The notes: generated by a model not told the origin, from the sequence alone. A DNA stretch of 33,876 nt from JAYODW01 sp038116745 (GCA_038116745.1 JAYODW010000047.1:1-33876), one strand, 5' to 3'; shown: positions 1 to 8,438, counted from the first letter of the stretch. Program-made: numbers and translations.

Positions 1-939
1 CAGCTGTTTGTAAGCCGCACCGCGAAAGAGCTGTTGATAGAGCTATTCCGATTGGAAGTACCCGAGATCGGTGAGGGTGCAATAGAGGTGTTGCACGCGT
101 CCAGAGATCCTGGGCTGAGAGCGAAAATAGCGGTGCGCAGCAAGGATCAGCGGATTGATCCGGTCGGCGCCTGCGTAGGAATGCGCGGTTCCCGGGTCCA
201 GGCGGTTTCCAATGAGCTGGGCGGGGAGCGGGTTGACATCATCCTCTGGGACGAGAACCCAGCGCAGTTCGTGATCAATGCCATGTCTCCGGCAGAGGTG
301 GTATCTATCCTGGTAGACGAAGATACCCACAGTATGGATGTCGCAGTTGTTGAGGATCAGCTCTCGCAGGCTATCGGACGTAACGGCCAGAATGTACGGT
401 TGGCCAGCTACCTCACGGGCTGGGAGCTGAACGTGATGACGGAGTCCGAAGCTGAGCAGAAAAGTGAGGAAGAACTCGCTAAGAACCAGCGCATGTTCAT
501 GGAGCTGCTTGATGTCGACGAAGAGGTGGCAAACATTCTCGTTCAGGAAGGGTTTGCGTCAGTCGAGGAGGTGGCGTACGTCCCTGAGCAGGAAATGGTC
601 GATATAGAGGAGTTCGATGAGAGCCTGGTGCAGGAATTGCGGCAAAGGGCAAAGGACGTCCTTCTGACCAGAGCTATCGCCAATGAGGAACAGATCGGTG
701 ACGCCCGACCGGCGGAAGACCTGCTGGGCATGGAGGGCATGGACGAGGATCTGGCCTATCGATGCGCGGCCGCTGGGATAGTCACGATGGAAGATCTGGC
801 GGAACAATCCGTCGACGAACTCTTGGAATTGGGAGAGCTGTCAGAAGAGCGGGCGGCCGCTCTGATACTCAAGGCCCGCGAGCCCTGGTTCGCTGAAGCA
901 GCTGCGGACGGTCAGATGAAGGAGCAGGTCGATGGCTGA
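1..939 (+). CDS. nusA: Transcription termination/antitermination factor NusA (5' end missing)
   Basis: NusA binds RNA polymerase and nascent RNA and modulates pausing, termination and antitermination. The reading frame is open from base 1, so the N-terminal RNAP-binding domain and most of the S1 domain lie outside the window (roughly the first 180 residues by comparison with the about 495-residue E. coli protein). What remains, 312 residues, begins in the highly conserved LFVSRT segment at the start of the KH region. The hallmark DPVGACVGMRGSRVQ of KH1 and the AIGRNGQNVRLAS loop of KH2 are intact. The C-terminal 170 residues contain two acidic helix-hairpin-helix repeats, typical of gammaproteobacterial NusA. 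The stop codon lies inside the start of infB (8-nt overlap), so the two are translationally coupled in the usual nusA-infB operon. Identification is certain. Confidence 0.97.
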   Translation, partial: QLFVSRTAKELLIELFRLEVPEIGEGAIEVLHASRDPGLRAKIAVRSKDQRIDPVGACVGMRGSRVQAVSNELGGERVDIILWDENPAQFVINAMSPAEVVSILVDEDTHSMDVAVVEDQLSQAIGRNGQNVRLASYLTGWELNVMTESEAEQKSEEELAKNQRMFMELLDVDEEVANILVQEGFASVEEVAYVPEQEMVDIEEFDESLVQELRQRAKDVLLTRAIANEEQIGDARPAEDLLGMEGMDEDLAYRCAAAGIVTMEDLAEQSVDELLELGELSEERAAALILKAREPWFAEAAADGQMKEQVDG

Positions 940-3511
940 TGTTACCGTCCAGCAATTTGCCGGTGTCGTGGGGATATCGGTTGAAAAGCTGCTGCAGCAG
1001 CTGAACGAAGCCGGTCTGCCAGAAAAGGGCGCTTCCGACACAATCTCCGATGATGAAAAGACTCAGCTGCTCCAGCATCTGCGCAAGATGCACGGCAAGA
1101 ATGAAAGTGCCTCTGAGCCGGCCAAGATTACGCTGAGACGCAAGACGGTCAGTGAGCTGAAGGTGCCCGCAGAGCGAGGGCGGGCGCGGGGGGTCCGCGG
1201 CGTGCAGCCTGCCAAGACTGTGAGCGTGGAGGTGCGCAAGAAGCGAACCTACGTTAAACGCAGTGTGGTTGCGGAAGAAGAGGCGGCCCGGGTTGAGAAA
1301 GAAGTCGCAGAGCGGGACCGGGAGCGCGCAGCTGAAGAAGCCGCGCGTCAGGCCGAAGAAGCAAGAATTGCTGAACAACGCGAGCTGGAAGCGAAGGAGA
1401 ACGAGGCTCAGGAACGCCGCAAAGCGGAAGCTGAGGCCGCGCGGCTAGCCGAAGCGGAGCGCTTGGAGGCGGAGGCTGAAGCTGTGGAGGCGGCACGCGT
1501 TGCGGCGCTTGAGGCCACTCAGAGTATTGCTCCTCCGGCGGCTGATTCGACCTCTGCAAATGCCGCTGATAAGAAGAAAGGCACGCACAAAACCAAGGGT
1601 CGGGAGCGCGAGGGGCGGGACAAAGAAACCCGCTTTGGTCGTAAAGAGCTGCATGTCGCTAGTGACAAGTCCGGGCGTCGGCGAAAGAAGCCCACCGCAA
1701 GAAAAGTGGTCGCGATGGGCGAGGCAAAGCATGGCTTCGAGCGTCCGACCGCGCCGGTCGTGCGAGAGGTGCTCCTGCCCGAAATGATCACGGTGGCGGA
1801 GCTTGCTCAGCGAATGTCGATCAAAGCGGCTGAAGTGATCAAGGTCATGATGAACTTAGGCAGCCTCGTAACCATTAACCAGCCGATCGACAGGGATACG
1901 GCTGTGGTTGTCGTAGAGGAAATGGGACATCGTCCTAAGATCGTGCGCGAGGACGAGGTCGAGGCATCACTGCTTGAAATTAACCAGGACGACGCAGATC
2001 TGGAACCGCGCGCGCCTGTCGTCACGATCATGGGTCACGTTGACCACGGTAAGACTTCCCTGCTCGACTACATTCGTAATTCTCGGGTGGCGGCAGGCGA
2101 GGCCGGAGGGATCACTCAGCACATCGGTGCCTATCGCGTGGACACAGCGTCGGGCCCGATTACTTTTCTGGACACACCTGGCCATGAAGCGTTCACCGCG
2201 ATGCGGGCGCGGGGTGCCAAGGTGACAGACATCGTGATTCTGGTCGTGGCTGCCGATGACGGTGTCATGCCTCAGACTGAGGAAGCGATCAAACACGCTC
2301 ACGCTGGTGCTGTCCCGTTGATCGTTGCAGTTAACAAGATCGATAAACCTGAGGCGCAGCCGGATCGCCTGAAGCAGGAACTCGCTAACAGAGAGGTGAT
2401 CCCTGACGACTGGGGCGGTTCAACGCAATTCGTGCAAGTGTCGGCCAAAACCGGAGAGGGCATAGATCGCCTGTTGGAGGCGATTTCTCTCGAGGCTGAA
2501 GTTTTAGAGTTGAAAGCGTCCCGCTCTGGACCAGCAAGGGGCACCGTTGTGGAAGCCCGTTTGGACAAGGGACGCGGACCGGTGGCAACCGTGCTTGTTC
2601 AAAGCGGTAGTTTGAGTCGCGGGGATATTCTCTTGGCCGGTTCCGAATACGGTCGTGTTCGAGCAATGACCGATGCTCGAGGGCAGCAGGTCAACACGGC
2701 TGGGCCCGGAGAACCCGTCGAGGTCCTGGGTCTGTCCGGCGCACCGAATGCCGGTGACGAAACAACCGTCGTCGAGGATGAAAGACGAGCGCGCGAGGTT
2801 GCATCATTCCGGGTCGACCGTGATCGGGAACTAAAACTGGCGCGTCAGCAAGCGAGCAAGCTTGAGAACATGTTCGCGCAGATGAAAGACGGCGAGCAGT
2901 CGTCCGTGCGTGTTCTTTTGAAAACAGACGTGCAGGGGTCGTGTGAGGCACTGGCAGAATCGCTGCGCAAGCTCGGGAATGATGAAGTCAGGGTCGATGT
3001 GGTTGCCAGCGGGGTCGGTGGCATCAGTGAATCAGATGTGAATCTGGCGATGGCGTCTCAGGCTACGATTATGGGCTTCAACGTTCGAGCGGACTCTGCC
3101 GCCCGCAAACTGGTTGAAGAAGAGGGCCTTGAACTCCGCTATTACAGCGTCATCTATGACGTCATAGATGATGTCAAAGCTGCAATTAACGGCCTGCTTT
3201 CACCCGAAGTGAAAGAATCCATCATCGGTATTGCTGAAGTACGAGACGTGTTCAGGTCGTCCCAGTTCGGTTCCATCGCGGGATGCGTTGTCAGCGAGGG
3301 AGTAGTCAAACGGACAAACCCCATCCGGGTGCTTCGTGACAATGTTGTGATTTACGAGGGGGCTCTGGAATCACTACGGCGATTCAAAGAGGACGTCGGC
3401 GAGGTTCGTGCTGGAACCGAATGTGGCATTGGCGTCAAAAATTACAATGACGTTAAGGCTGGCGACCAGATAGAGGTTTACGAACGCACGATAGTCGCGC
3501 GGACAATTTAG
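932..3511 (+). CDS. infB: Translation initiation factor IF-2
   Basis: IF-2 is the GTPase that brings fMet-tRNA to the 30S subunit and promotes subunit joining. The protein has 859 residues, close to the usual gammaproteobacterial 850-890. An IF2N helical domain is at residues 1-50. A highly charged Glu/Ala/Arg-rich linker follows (about 110-190), then a basic stretch and a second IF2N-like domain (about 280-335). The G domain carries GHVDHGKT at 368-375, DTPGH at 414-418 and NKID at 468-471. Domains II to IV follow to the C-terminus. The ATG is preceded by AAGGAG at a good distance, within the end of nusA. Its stop overlaps the rbfA GTG by one base (TAGTG). Internal starts giving shorter IF2 isoforms are known in E. 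coli but cannot be assigned here. Confidence 0.97.
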   Translation: MADVTVQQFAGVVGISVEKLLQQLNEAGLPEKGASDTISDDEKTQLLQHLRKMHGKNESASEPAKITLRRKTVSELKVPAERGRARGVRGVQPAKTVSVEVRKKRTYVKRSVVAEEEAARVEKEVAERDRERAAEEAARQAEEARIAEQRELEAKENEAQERRKAEAEAARLAEAERLEAEAEAVEAARVAALEATQSIAPPAADSTSANAADKKKGTHKTKGREREGRDKETRFGRKELHVASDKSGRRRKKPTARKVVAMGEAKHGFERPTAPVVREVLLPEMITVAELAQRMSIKAAEVIKVMMNLGSLVTINQPIDRDTAVVVVEEMGHRPKIVREDEVEASLLEINQDDADLEPRAPVVTIMGHVDHGKTSLLDYIRNSRVAAGEAGGITQHIGAYRVDTASGPITFLDTPGHEAFTAMRARGAKVTDIVILVVAADDGVMPQTEEAIKHAHAGAVPLIVAVNKIDKPEAQPDRLKQELANREVIPDDWGGSTQFVQVSAKTGEGIDRLLEAISLEAEVLELKASRSGPARGTVVEARLDKGRGPVATVLVQSGSLSRGDILLAGSEYGRVRAMTDARGQQVNTAGPGEPVEVLGLSGAPNAGDETTVVEDERRAREVASFRVDRDRELKLARQQASKLENMFAQMKDGEQSSVRVLLKTDVQGSCEALAESLRKLGNDEVRVDVVASGVGGISESDVNLAMASQATIMGFNVRADSAARKLVEEEGLELRYYSVIYDVIDDVKAAINGLLSPEVKESIIGIAEVRDVFRSSQFGSIAGCVVSEGVVKRTNPIRVLRDNVVIYEGALESLRRFKEDVGEVRAGTECGIGVKNYNDVKAGDQIEVYERTIVARTI

Positions 3512-3891
3512 TGGGGCGTGGCGGCAATCAAAAACGCCCTTTCGCGAGGACGGATCGGATGGCCGCTAACTTGAAGCGGCTTCTGGCGCCACAGATCAGT
3601 GAGTTAGGACGCGCTCAACAGGACGCTCTCGTCAGCATCACGCGAGTAGATGTGTCGCCGGACTTGCGCGTATCCAAAGTGTTCTTAAGTGTCATGGGGA
3701 AAAAGGACGGTGCCGAAACCGTTCGTCAGATTGCAACGCATGCGCACGAGCTTCAGAGAACGGTTGCAAGTTCGTTGCAGACAAAACAGACACCTTCCCT
3801 CAGGTTCGCTCTAGATACCCGCATGGCGGATAGCGACCGCCTCGACCAGCTCATCAGCGGCAATCAAGGTACGTCAGCGCTGGATGGCTGA
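3511..3891 (+). CDS. rbfA: 30S ribosome-binding factor RbfA
   Basis: RbfA is a small KH-fold protein that binds the 30S subunit and helps 16S rRNA 5'-end maturation and cold adaptation. The 126-residue product has the family core SITRVDVSPDLRVSKVFLSV and the C-terminal PSLRFALDTRM segment. I chose the GTG at 3511 because it overlaps the infB stop (TAGTG) and because the conserved Arg-rich N-terminal segment before the first ATG (3559) would otherwise be lost. There is no clear Shine-Dalgarno sequence, so translation probably depends on coupling to infB. The gene overlaps truB by 8 nt. The start is less sure than the identity. Confidence 0.93.
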   Translation: MGRGGNQKRPFARTDRMAANLKRLLAPQISELGRAQQDALVSITRVDVSPDLRVSKVFLSVMGKKDGAETVRQIATHAHELQRTVASSLQTKQTPSLRFALDTRMADSDRLDQLISGNQGTSALDG

Positions 3892-4834
3892 TCAGAACTT
3901 ACGCGCTTCGGCGGGAAGCCGACGAAGTGTCAATGGCATCTTGCTCTTGGACAAGGCTGTGGGCGAAAGCTCAAACGCTGCTCTCCAGCAGGTCAAGCGA
4001 TTGTTCAATGCACGCAAAGCGGGACATACCGGGAACCTTGATGTTCTCGCGAGCGGGCTGCTACCTATCTGCTTTGGTGAAGCGACGAAAATCTGCCAAT
4101 TCCTGCTGGACGCGGACAAGAGCTACCTCGCAGAGGTTACGTTCGGCGCGCGGACCAGTACAGGAGACTCTGAGGGCGAGATAATCAGTCGTGGCCCAAC
4201 TCGGCACCTGAGTCCGGAGCTGCTGGCCTCCGCCATGGGACAGTTTGTCGGACAGATTTCGCAGGTGCCGCCGATGTACTCGGCGCTCAAGAAAGCAGGG
4301 CAGCCGCTTTATCGCCTGGCACGGCGCGGCATAGAGTTGGAACGTGCTCCGCGGCAGGTCCGAATTAGCACCTTCCAATTACTTGATCTGATAGACGATA
4401 AAGCGCAGGTTCGGGTCCGCTGCTCCAAAGGCACGTACATTCGTGTGCTCGCCGAAGACCTTGGACAACGCCTGGGCACTGAGGCGTTCTTATCCGCGCT
4501 CAGGCGAGAAGAGGTTGGAACCTTTCAGTTGACGAAGGCCCAGACTTTCGCAAACCTGGCGGCGATGGCGGCTCGAGAACCCGAGTCGATTGATCAGCTG
4601 CTGGTCCCGTTGGACTGCGCGCTGACTCACCTCCCGCGTTTCGATTGCGACATTGGGCAGACCAGGCGACTTGCAGATGGCCAGAAATTAGCTTGCGAAA
4701 AGCCATTTTGCAGGGGGCGGGTGCGTCTCTATGGACATTCAGGGCAGATTATCGGCATCGGTGAATATGGGGCGGACGGATCGATTGCACCGATACGGAT
4801 GTTTCGCTCCCATCCTACTGAAAGTAATGAGTAA
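3884..4834 (+). CDS. truB: tRNA pseudouridine-55 synthase TruB
   Basis: TruB converts U55 in the T-loop of tRNAs to pseudouridine and also acts as a tRNA chaperone. The protein has 316 residues, like E. coli TruB. It begins with the GILLLDK motif (18-24). The catalytic loop is at 47-58, with Asp53 as the catalytic nucleophile. The conserved YSALKKAGQPLYRLARRG follows, then the CSKGTYIR motif and a C-terminal PUA-like domain. The catalytic loop reads GHTGNLDVLASG, where the family usually has Pro after the Asp and Thr or Ala before the Leu-Asp, so it is slightly divergent while keeping the Asp. The start overlaps rbfA by ATGGCTGA, the same 8-nt overlap as nusA/infB. Confidence 0.95.
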   Translation: MADQNLRASAGSRRSVNGILLLDKAVGESSNAALQQVKRLFNARKAGHTGNLDVLASGLLPICFGEATKICQFLLDADKSYLAEVTFGARTSTGDSEGEIISRGPTRHLSPELLASAMGQFVGQISQVPPMYSALKKAGQPLYRLARRGIELERAPRQVRISTFQLLDLIDDKAQVRVRCSKGTYIRVLAEDLGQRLGTEAFLSALRREEVGTFQLTKAQTFANLAAMAAREPESIDQLLVPLDCALTHLPRFDCDIGQTRRLADGQKLACEKPFCRGRVRLYGHSGQIIGIGEYGADGSIAPIRMFRSHPTESNE

Positions 4835-4861
4835 ATTTTTTCGCTGCGTGTTAGAAATTTG

Positions 4862-4890
4862 TTGTGGGTATGTAGAGGCGCGGTTAGAAT
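4862..4890 (+). promoter_or_regulatory. Putative sigma70 promoter of rpsO
   Basis: TTGTGG (4862-4867), a 17-bp spacer and TAGAAT (4885-4890) lie in the 107-bp truB-rpsO gap. The -10 is followed directly by GCGCGCC, a GC-rich discriminator typical of growth-rate and ppGpp-controlled promoters. A start near 4897 would give a 45-nt leader. Supported by motif only. Confidence 0.6.
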
Positions 4891-4941
4891 GCGCGCCACT
4901 TTGCGTCGGCAGAATCAGCAGGAAGTTCGAGGAACAGTTGC

Positions 4942-5211
4942 ATGGCATTAGGTAGCGAGCAGAAAAGCGCCATTATTAGTGAGTATCAATTAAGCGGTAG
5001 CGATACCGGATCTCCGGAGGTTCAGGTTGCCCTTTTGACCCACCGTATCAACGATCTATCCGGGCATTTCAAATCACATAACCATGACAATCATTCCCGA
5101 CAGGGACTGCTGCGCATGGTTAATCATAGACGCAAGCTCCTCGATTATCTCAAAGGGCGCGATGTCGGCAGGTATCGCGAACTTATTTCCCGCTTAGGGC
5201 TGCGCAAGTAA
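4942..5211 (+). CDS. rpsO: 30S ribosomal protein S15
   Basis: S15 is a primary 16S rRNA binding protein of the 30S platform. The 89-residue length is exactly that of the family. The rRNA-binding signature TGSPEVQVALLTHRI and the HSRQGLLRMVNHRRKLLDYLK helix region are intact. The ATG has GAGGAA 8-12 nt upstream. The gene has its own promoter and precedes pnp, the classical gammaproteobacterial rpsO-pnp order. In E. coli S15 represses its own translation through a leader pseudoknot; I could not confirm an equivalent fold here, although the short leader has a small GTTC/GAAC hairpin next to the ribosome-binding site. Confidence 0.97.
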   Translation: MALGSEQKSAIISEYQLSGSDTGSPEVQVALLTHRINDLSGHFKSHNHDNHSRQGLLRMVNHRRKLLDYLKGRDVGRYRELISRLGLRK

Positions 5212-5224
5212 ACAGCCTTCTCAT

Positions 5225-5256
5225 GCGGTCCGGGGTGCAGGGGCATCTCCGACCGC
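5225..5256 (+). promoter_or_regulatory. Stem-loop in rpsO-pnp intergenic leader
   Basis: GCGGTC (5225-5230) pairs with GACCGC (5251-5256). After a C-C mismatch, seven more pairs including two G-U close an AGGG loop (5239-5242). No T-run follows, so this is not an intrinsic terminator. In E. coli an RNase III-cut double hairpin at this place mediates PNPase autoregulation; the same role here is inferred. A weaker CGCG/CGCG hairpin (5261-5274) follows. Confidence 0.6.
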
Positions 5257-5305
5257 CTGCCGCGGCCAGTCGCGCTGCGCCTCTCTGTACGACCAGGAAA
5301 CTAAT

Positions 5306-7387
5306 ATGACGGTGTCAACGGTAAGGTTCGAGTTCGGCTCGAACAGTGTCTCAATTGAAACAGGTAAGGTTGCTCGACAGGCCTCAGGGGCTGTGGTGGT
5401 GACCATGGGGGACACCGTGGTCCTCGCGACAGTTGTTGGCGACAAACGGTCGGATGTCCAGAGAGACTTCTTCCCGCTGACCGTTGACTATCAAGAGCGC
5501 ACGTATGCAGCTGGGAAAATCCCCGGAGGGTTCTTCAAACGGGAAGGCCGGCCTACGGAGAAAGAGACTCTGACATCGCGGTTGATCGATCGGCCGATTC
5601 GACCACTTTTCCCGAAAGGATATACGCAAGAAGTGCAGATCATCTGCACTGTGCTCTCGCTCGATCCTGCGGTGGACCCTGACATTCCAGCCCTACTTGG
5701 GGCGTCGGCCGCGTTGAGCATATCCGGGTTGCCTTTTGATGGGCCGATCGGAGCAGCGAGAGTGGGTTACCGCAACGGTCAATACATTCTGAATCCTAGC
5801 TTCGGGGCGTTAAAGGACAGTCAGCTCGACCTGGTTGTCGCGGGTACGGAAACCTCTGTTCTGATGGTGGAATCTGAGGCCCAGGAGCTCAGCGAAGACG
5901 TCATGCTCGGCGCTGTGCTTTACGGCCACAAGGAAATGCAGGTCGCGATTGAAAAGATTAAAGAGCTGGCGCAGCTGGTGCGGCGTGAAGCTTCGCAATG
6001 GTCAGCACCCGAAACAAACAAGACCTTGGTCGGTGCGATAAGCGACGCGTACCGCAGCGCGATGAGCGACGCCTACTGTATCGTCGACAAGCTTACGCGG
6101 CGGGATAGTGTCAGTGCTGTGAGACAGCAGATTTTTGCGCAATATGTGCAAAGCGAGGAACCCGCAAGTTGGACCGAAAAAGATGTTGCTGCTGTGGTCG
6201 ACGACCTAGAGCACGATGTAGTCCGGACCAACATTATCGACGGAAAGCCGCGCATAGACGGACGCGATTCCACGCAGATTCGACCAATTTCGGTAGAAGT
6301 TGGGGTGCTGCCCCGCACGCACGGCTCTGCGCTATTCACGCGGGGCGAGACTCAGGCGTTGGTGGTCACAGCTCTGGGAACAGAGCGGGACGCGCAGATC
6401 ATTGACGCGATAGAGGGGGAGCGGCGCGAACCCTTCATGCTGCATTACAACTTTCCTCCATTCAGCGTGGGTGAAACAGGGCGAGTCGGTTCGCCCAAGC
6501 GTCGTGAGATCGGTCATGGCAGACTGGCAAAGCGGGCGATACAAGGCGTTTTGCCCGATATGGCTAAGTTCCCATACGTCGTCAGGGTTGTTTCGGAAAT
6601 AACCGAATCCAACGGGTCAAGCTCAATGGCGTCGGTGTGCGGCTCCAGCCTGTCATTGATGCACGCTGGCGTCCCCATCTCAGCACCCGTGGCGGGTATC
6701 GCGATGGGCCTGATTAAAGAGGGAGAGCGCTATGTGGTGCTCTCAGACATCATGGGCGACGAGGACCACCTGGGAGATATGGACTTCAAAGTCGCCGGAA
6801 CTGAGCACGGCATCACTGCGCTGCAGATGGACATCAAGATTGCTGGTATTACTGGCGAAATTATGGAATCTGCTTTGGCGCAGGCGAAGAACGGACGTCT
6901 GCACATCCTAGGAGAGATGAACAAAGTCATCGATAAACCGCGCGAAGAGATGTCTGAACACGCGCCACGTATCGTGACCTTCAGGATCCCGGTCGACAAA
7001 ATCCGTGATGTGATCGGTAAAGGCGGCTCGACCATCCGTCAGATAACGGAGGAAACGGGAGCGACGATAGACATTTCCGATGACGGCACGATAAAGATTG
7101 CGTCAGTGGATAACGCCGCAGGGCAGGCCGCGCGTGCGCGGGTGGAGGCGATCACAGCGGATGTCGAGGTCGGTGAGATTTACGAGGGGCGTGTCCAGAA
7201 GCTCATGGACTTTGGGGCCTTCGTCAACATACTGCCGGGCAAAGATGGCCTCGTGCACATATCTCAGATTTCGCACGAGCGCGTGGAAAATGTCAGCGAC
7301 AAGCTGCGCGAGGGAGATATCGTCAAAGTGAAGGTTCTTGAGGTGGACAAGCAGGGGCGAATTCGTCTGAGCATGAAAGCCGTATAG
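5306..7387 (+). CDS. pnp: Polyribonucleotide nucleotidyltransferase (PNPase)
   Basis: PNPase is the phosphorolytic 3'-5' exoribonuclease of the RNA degradosome. The 693-residue protein has the full domain order: a first RNase PH domain (about 10-145), an all-helical linker, a second RNase PH domain (about 310-545), a KH domain with IGKGGSTIRQITEETG near 570-585, and an S1 domain with GRVQKLMDFGAFVNILPG near 630. FFKREGRPTEKE and SNGSSSMASVCG are PNPase signatures. The ATG is preceded by AGGAAA. It follows rpsO by 94 bp containing a strong hairpin, consistent with post-transcriptional autoregulation. No C-terminal extension is present. It ends 2 bp from the convergent cyclo-ligase gene. Confidence 0.98.
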   Translation: MTVSTVRFEFGSNSVSIETGKVARQASGAVVVTMGDTVVLATVVGDKRSDVQRDFFPLTVDYQERTYAAGKIPGGFFKREGRPTEKETLTSRLIDRPIRPLFPKGYTQEVQIICTVLSLDPAVDPDIPALLGASAALSISGLPFDGPIGAARVGYRNGQYILNPSFGALKDSQLDLVVAGTETSVLMVESEAQELSEDVMLGAVLYGHKEMQVAIEKIKELAQLVRREASQWSAPETNKTLVGAISDAYRSAMSDAYCIVDKLTRRDSVSAVRQQIFAQYVQSEEPASWTEKDVAAVVDDLEHDVVRTNIIDGKPRIDGRDSTQIRPISVEVGVLPRTHGSALFTRGETQALVVTALGTERDAQIIDAIEGERREPFMLHYNFPPFSVGETGRVGSPKRREIGHGRLAKRAIQGVLPDMAKFPYVVRVVSEITESNGSSSMASVCGSSLSLMHAGVPISAPVAGIAMGLIKEGERYVVLSDIMGDEDHLGDMDFKVAGTEHGITALQMDIKIAGITGEIMESALAQAKNGRLHILGEMNKVIDKPREEMSEHAPRIVTFRIPVDKIRDVIGKGGSTIRQITEETGATIDISDDGTIKIASVDNAAGQAARARVEAITADVEVGEIYEGRVQKLMDFGAFVNILPGKDGLVHISQISHERVENVSDKLREGDIVKVKVLEVDKQGRIRLSMKAV

Positions 7388-7389
7388 GG

Positions 7390-8016
7390 CTAGATGTGTT
7401 GGGCATCCGTTCGCGGTGGCTGTTCGCGAATTGAGCGGCAGTCGATAGTGCGACGTTCTGTCACGAGAAGATCCACTGCGACATCTCCCCCCCATGTTGG
7501 CAAGTCTGTCGTTACCTGGGATTCGAACGAAAGCCCTATCGCAACACCATACGAGTGCGCCGATAGCCAACGGTCGTAATAGCCAGCGCCGTAGCCCAGA
7601 CGTGTTCCTGCCTCGGTAAAGGCGAGGCCCGGTACGAGAATCACGTCCGCCTGCAGGGTAGAGCGTGCGGGCGTCCGCGGCGTAAGGATGCCCCAGGTTC
7701 CGGCGACCAGCGCGTCCCAGCCTGCGAACGGTACTGCCGACATAATCCCGTCAGACTCGGTGTGCGGCACAAAAATTCTCTTGCCCCGGGATTCCAAGCT
7801 ATCAATCAGAGCGTGGGTAGCGACTTCCGATTGCCATGAAATGTAGGTGAAGACAGAGCTCGCCGACAGAATTTCCGGCGCTGCGAGAACGCGACTCTTA
7901 ATAGACTGACTCAGCTGCCTACGAAGTTCATCCTGTAAAAGTCCGCGTGTTTCTCGGTGCTTGGCGCGCAATCGATTTTTAATTATCGAGCTGCCCGAAT
8001 TTGTTTTCGAGCTCAA
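7390..8016 (-). CDS. 5-formyltetrahydrofolate cyclo-ligase
   Basis: This enzyme uses ATP to convert 5-formyltetrahydrofolate to 5,10-methenyltetrahydrofolate, recovering a dead-end folate. The 208-residue product has the family layout: a basic N-terminal helix, the substrate segment around VFTYISWQSEVAT, and the ATP-binding signature LGYGAGYYDRWL. The start is TTG at 8016, with AGGAG 12 nt upstream; no ATG is available that would keep the N-terminal helix. The family is often called FAU1, YgfA or MTHFS. In many gammaproteobacteria the 6S RNA gene precedes it, but only 170 bp separate it from rpsP here and they carry the rpsP promoter and leader. It is convergent with pnp with almost no spacer. 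Confidence 0.92.
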   Translation of the reverse strand: MSSKTNSGSSIIKNRLRAKHRETRGLLQDELRRQLSQSIKSRVLAAPEILSASSVFTYISWQSEVATHALIDSLESRGKRIFVPHTESDGIMSAVPFAGWDALVAGTWGILTPRTPARSTLQADVILVPGLAFTEAGTRLGYGAGYYDRWLSAHSYGVAIGLSFESQVTTDLPTWGGDVAVDLLVTERRTIDCRSIREQPPRTDAQHI

Positions 8017-8039
8017 GGTTGAAAAAATCTCCTAAAGTT

Positions 8040-8067
8040 TTGCCGTGCAATGCTTTTCCGATATCAT
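8040..8067 (+). promoter_or_regulatory. Putative promoter of the rpsP operon
   Basis: TTGCCG (8040-8045), a 16-bp spacer and TATCAT (8062-8067), followed by CGCGCACC, a GC-rich discriminator like those of the rpsO, rplS and rpsB promoters in this window. It would yield a leader of about 110 nt that contains the hairpin at 8090-8145. Confidence 0.5.
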
Positions 8068-8089
8068 CGCGCACCGTTTTGCAGGTTGC

Positions 8090-8145
8090 TTTGGCGATAT
8101 CCCTGCTGTACAGCTTCTAAGCTGCTTGCCAGCACGATAGCCAAG
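8090..8145 (+). promoter_or_regulatory. Long structured leader element upstream of rpsP
   Basis: A near-continuous stem is visible. 8091-8095 pairs with 8140-8144 (TTGGC/GCCAA). After a GA bulge, 8098-8101 pairs with 8136-8139 (TATC/GATA). After a small internal loop, 8104-8108 pairs with 8130-8134 (TGCTG/CAGCA). The tip is CAGCT (8111-8115)/AGCTG (8120-8124) with a TCTA loop. That is 19 Watson-Crick pairs in 54 nt. There is no T-run after it. It lies between the putative promoter and the rpsP ribosome-binding site (AGAGG, 8171-8175). A role in autogenous or attenuation control of the S16 operon is inferred. Confidence 0.55.
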
Positions 8146-8186
8146 TTACCTAAGATGTCGTTTGTTCAGTAGAGGTTTAATTCTAG

Positions 8187-8438
8187 ATGGTAACAATCCG
8201 GTTAGCCCGCGCCGGCGCTAAGAAGCGCCCCTTCTATCACGTTGTTGTGGCTGATAAGCGTAATAAAAGGGATGGGCGTCATCTCGAACGGCTTGGATTC
8301 TTTAATCCTATTGCAGCCGGAGCCGAGCAGGCGTTTCGCATTGACAGTGAGCGTTATGCCTACTGGATATCCGTCGGTGCAAAGCCGTCGGAGCGTGTCA
8401 GCAGGCTCGTCTCTAATGGCTCCGCTCCTGAAGCGTAA
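8187..8438 (+). CDS. rpsP: 30S ribosomal protein S16
   Basis: S16 is an early-assembling 30S protein that stabilises the 5' domain of 16S rRNA. The 83-residue length matches the family (82 in E. coli). The N-terminal signature MVTIRLARAGAKKRPFYHVVV and the ERLGFFNP motif are intact, with the usual variable C-terminal tail. The ATG has AGAGG 11 nt upstream. It is the first gene of the canonical rpsP-rimM-trmD-rplS operon, in which two 30S factors, a tRNA methyltransferase and a 50S protein are co-transcribed. Confidence 0.97.
   Translation: MVTIRLARAGAKKRPFYHVVVADKRNKRDGRHLERLGFFNPIAAGAEQAFRIDSERYAYWISVGAKPSERVSRLVSNGSAPEA

Noticed and set aside
8017..8186. Possible 6S RNA (ssrS) gene upstream of the 5-formyltetrahydrofolate cyclo-ligase gene on the minus strand
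   Set aside because: 6S often occupies this place, but the 170-bp gap carries the rpsP promoter and a leader hairpin on the plus strand, and I see neither the long 6S closing stem with central bubble nor similarity to E. coli 6S.
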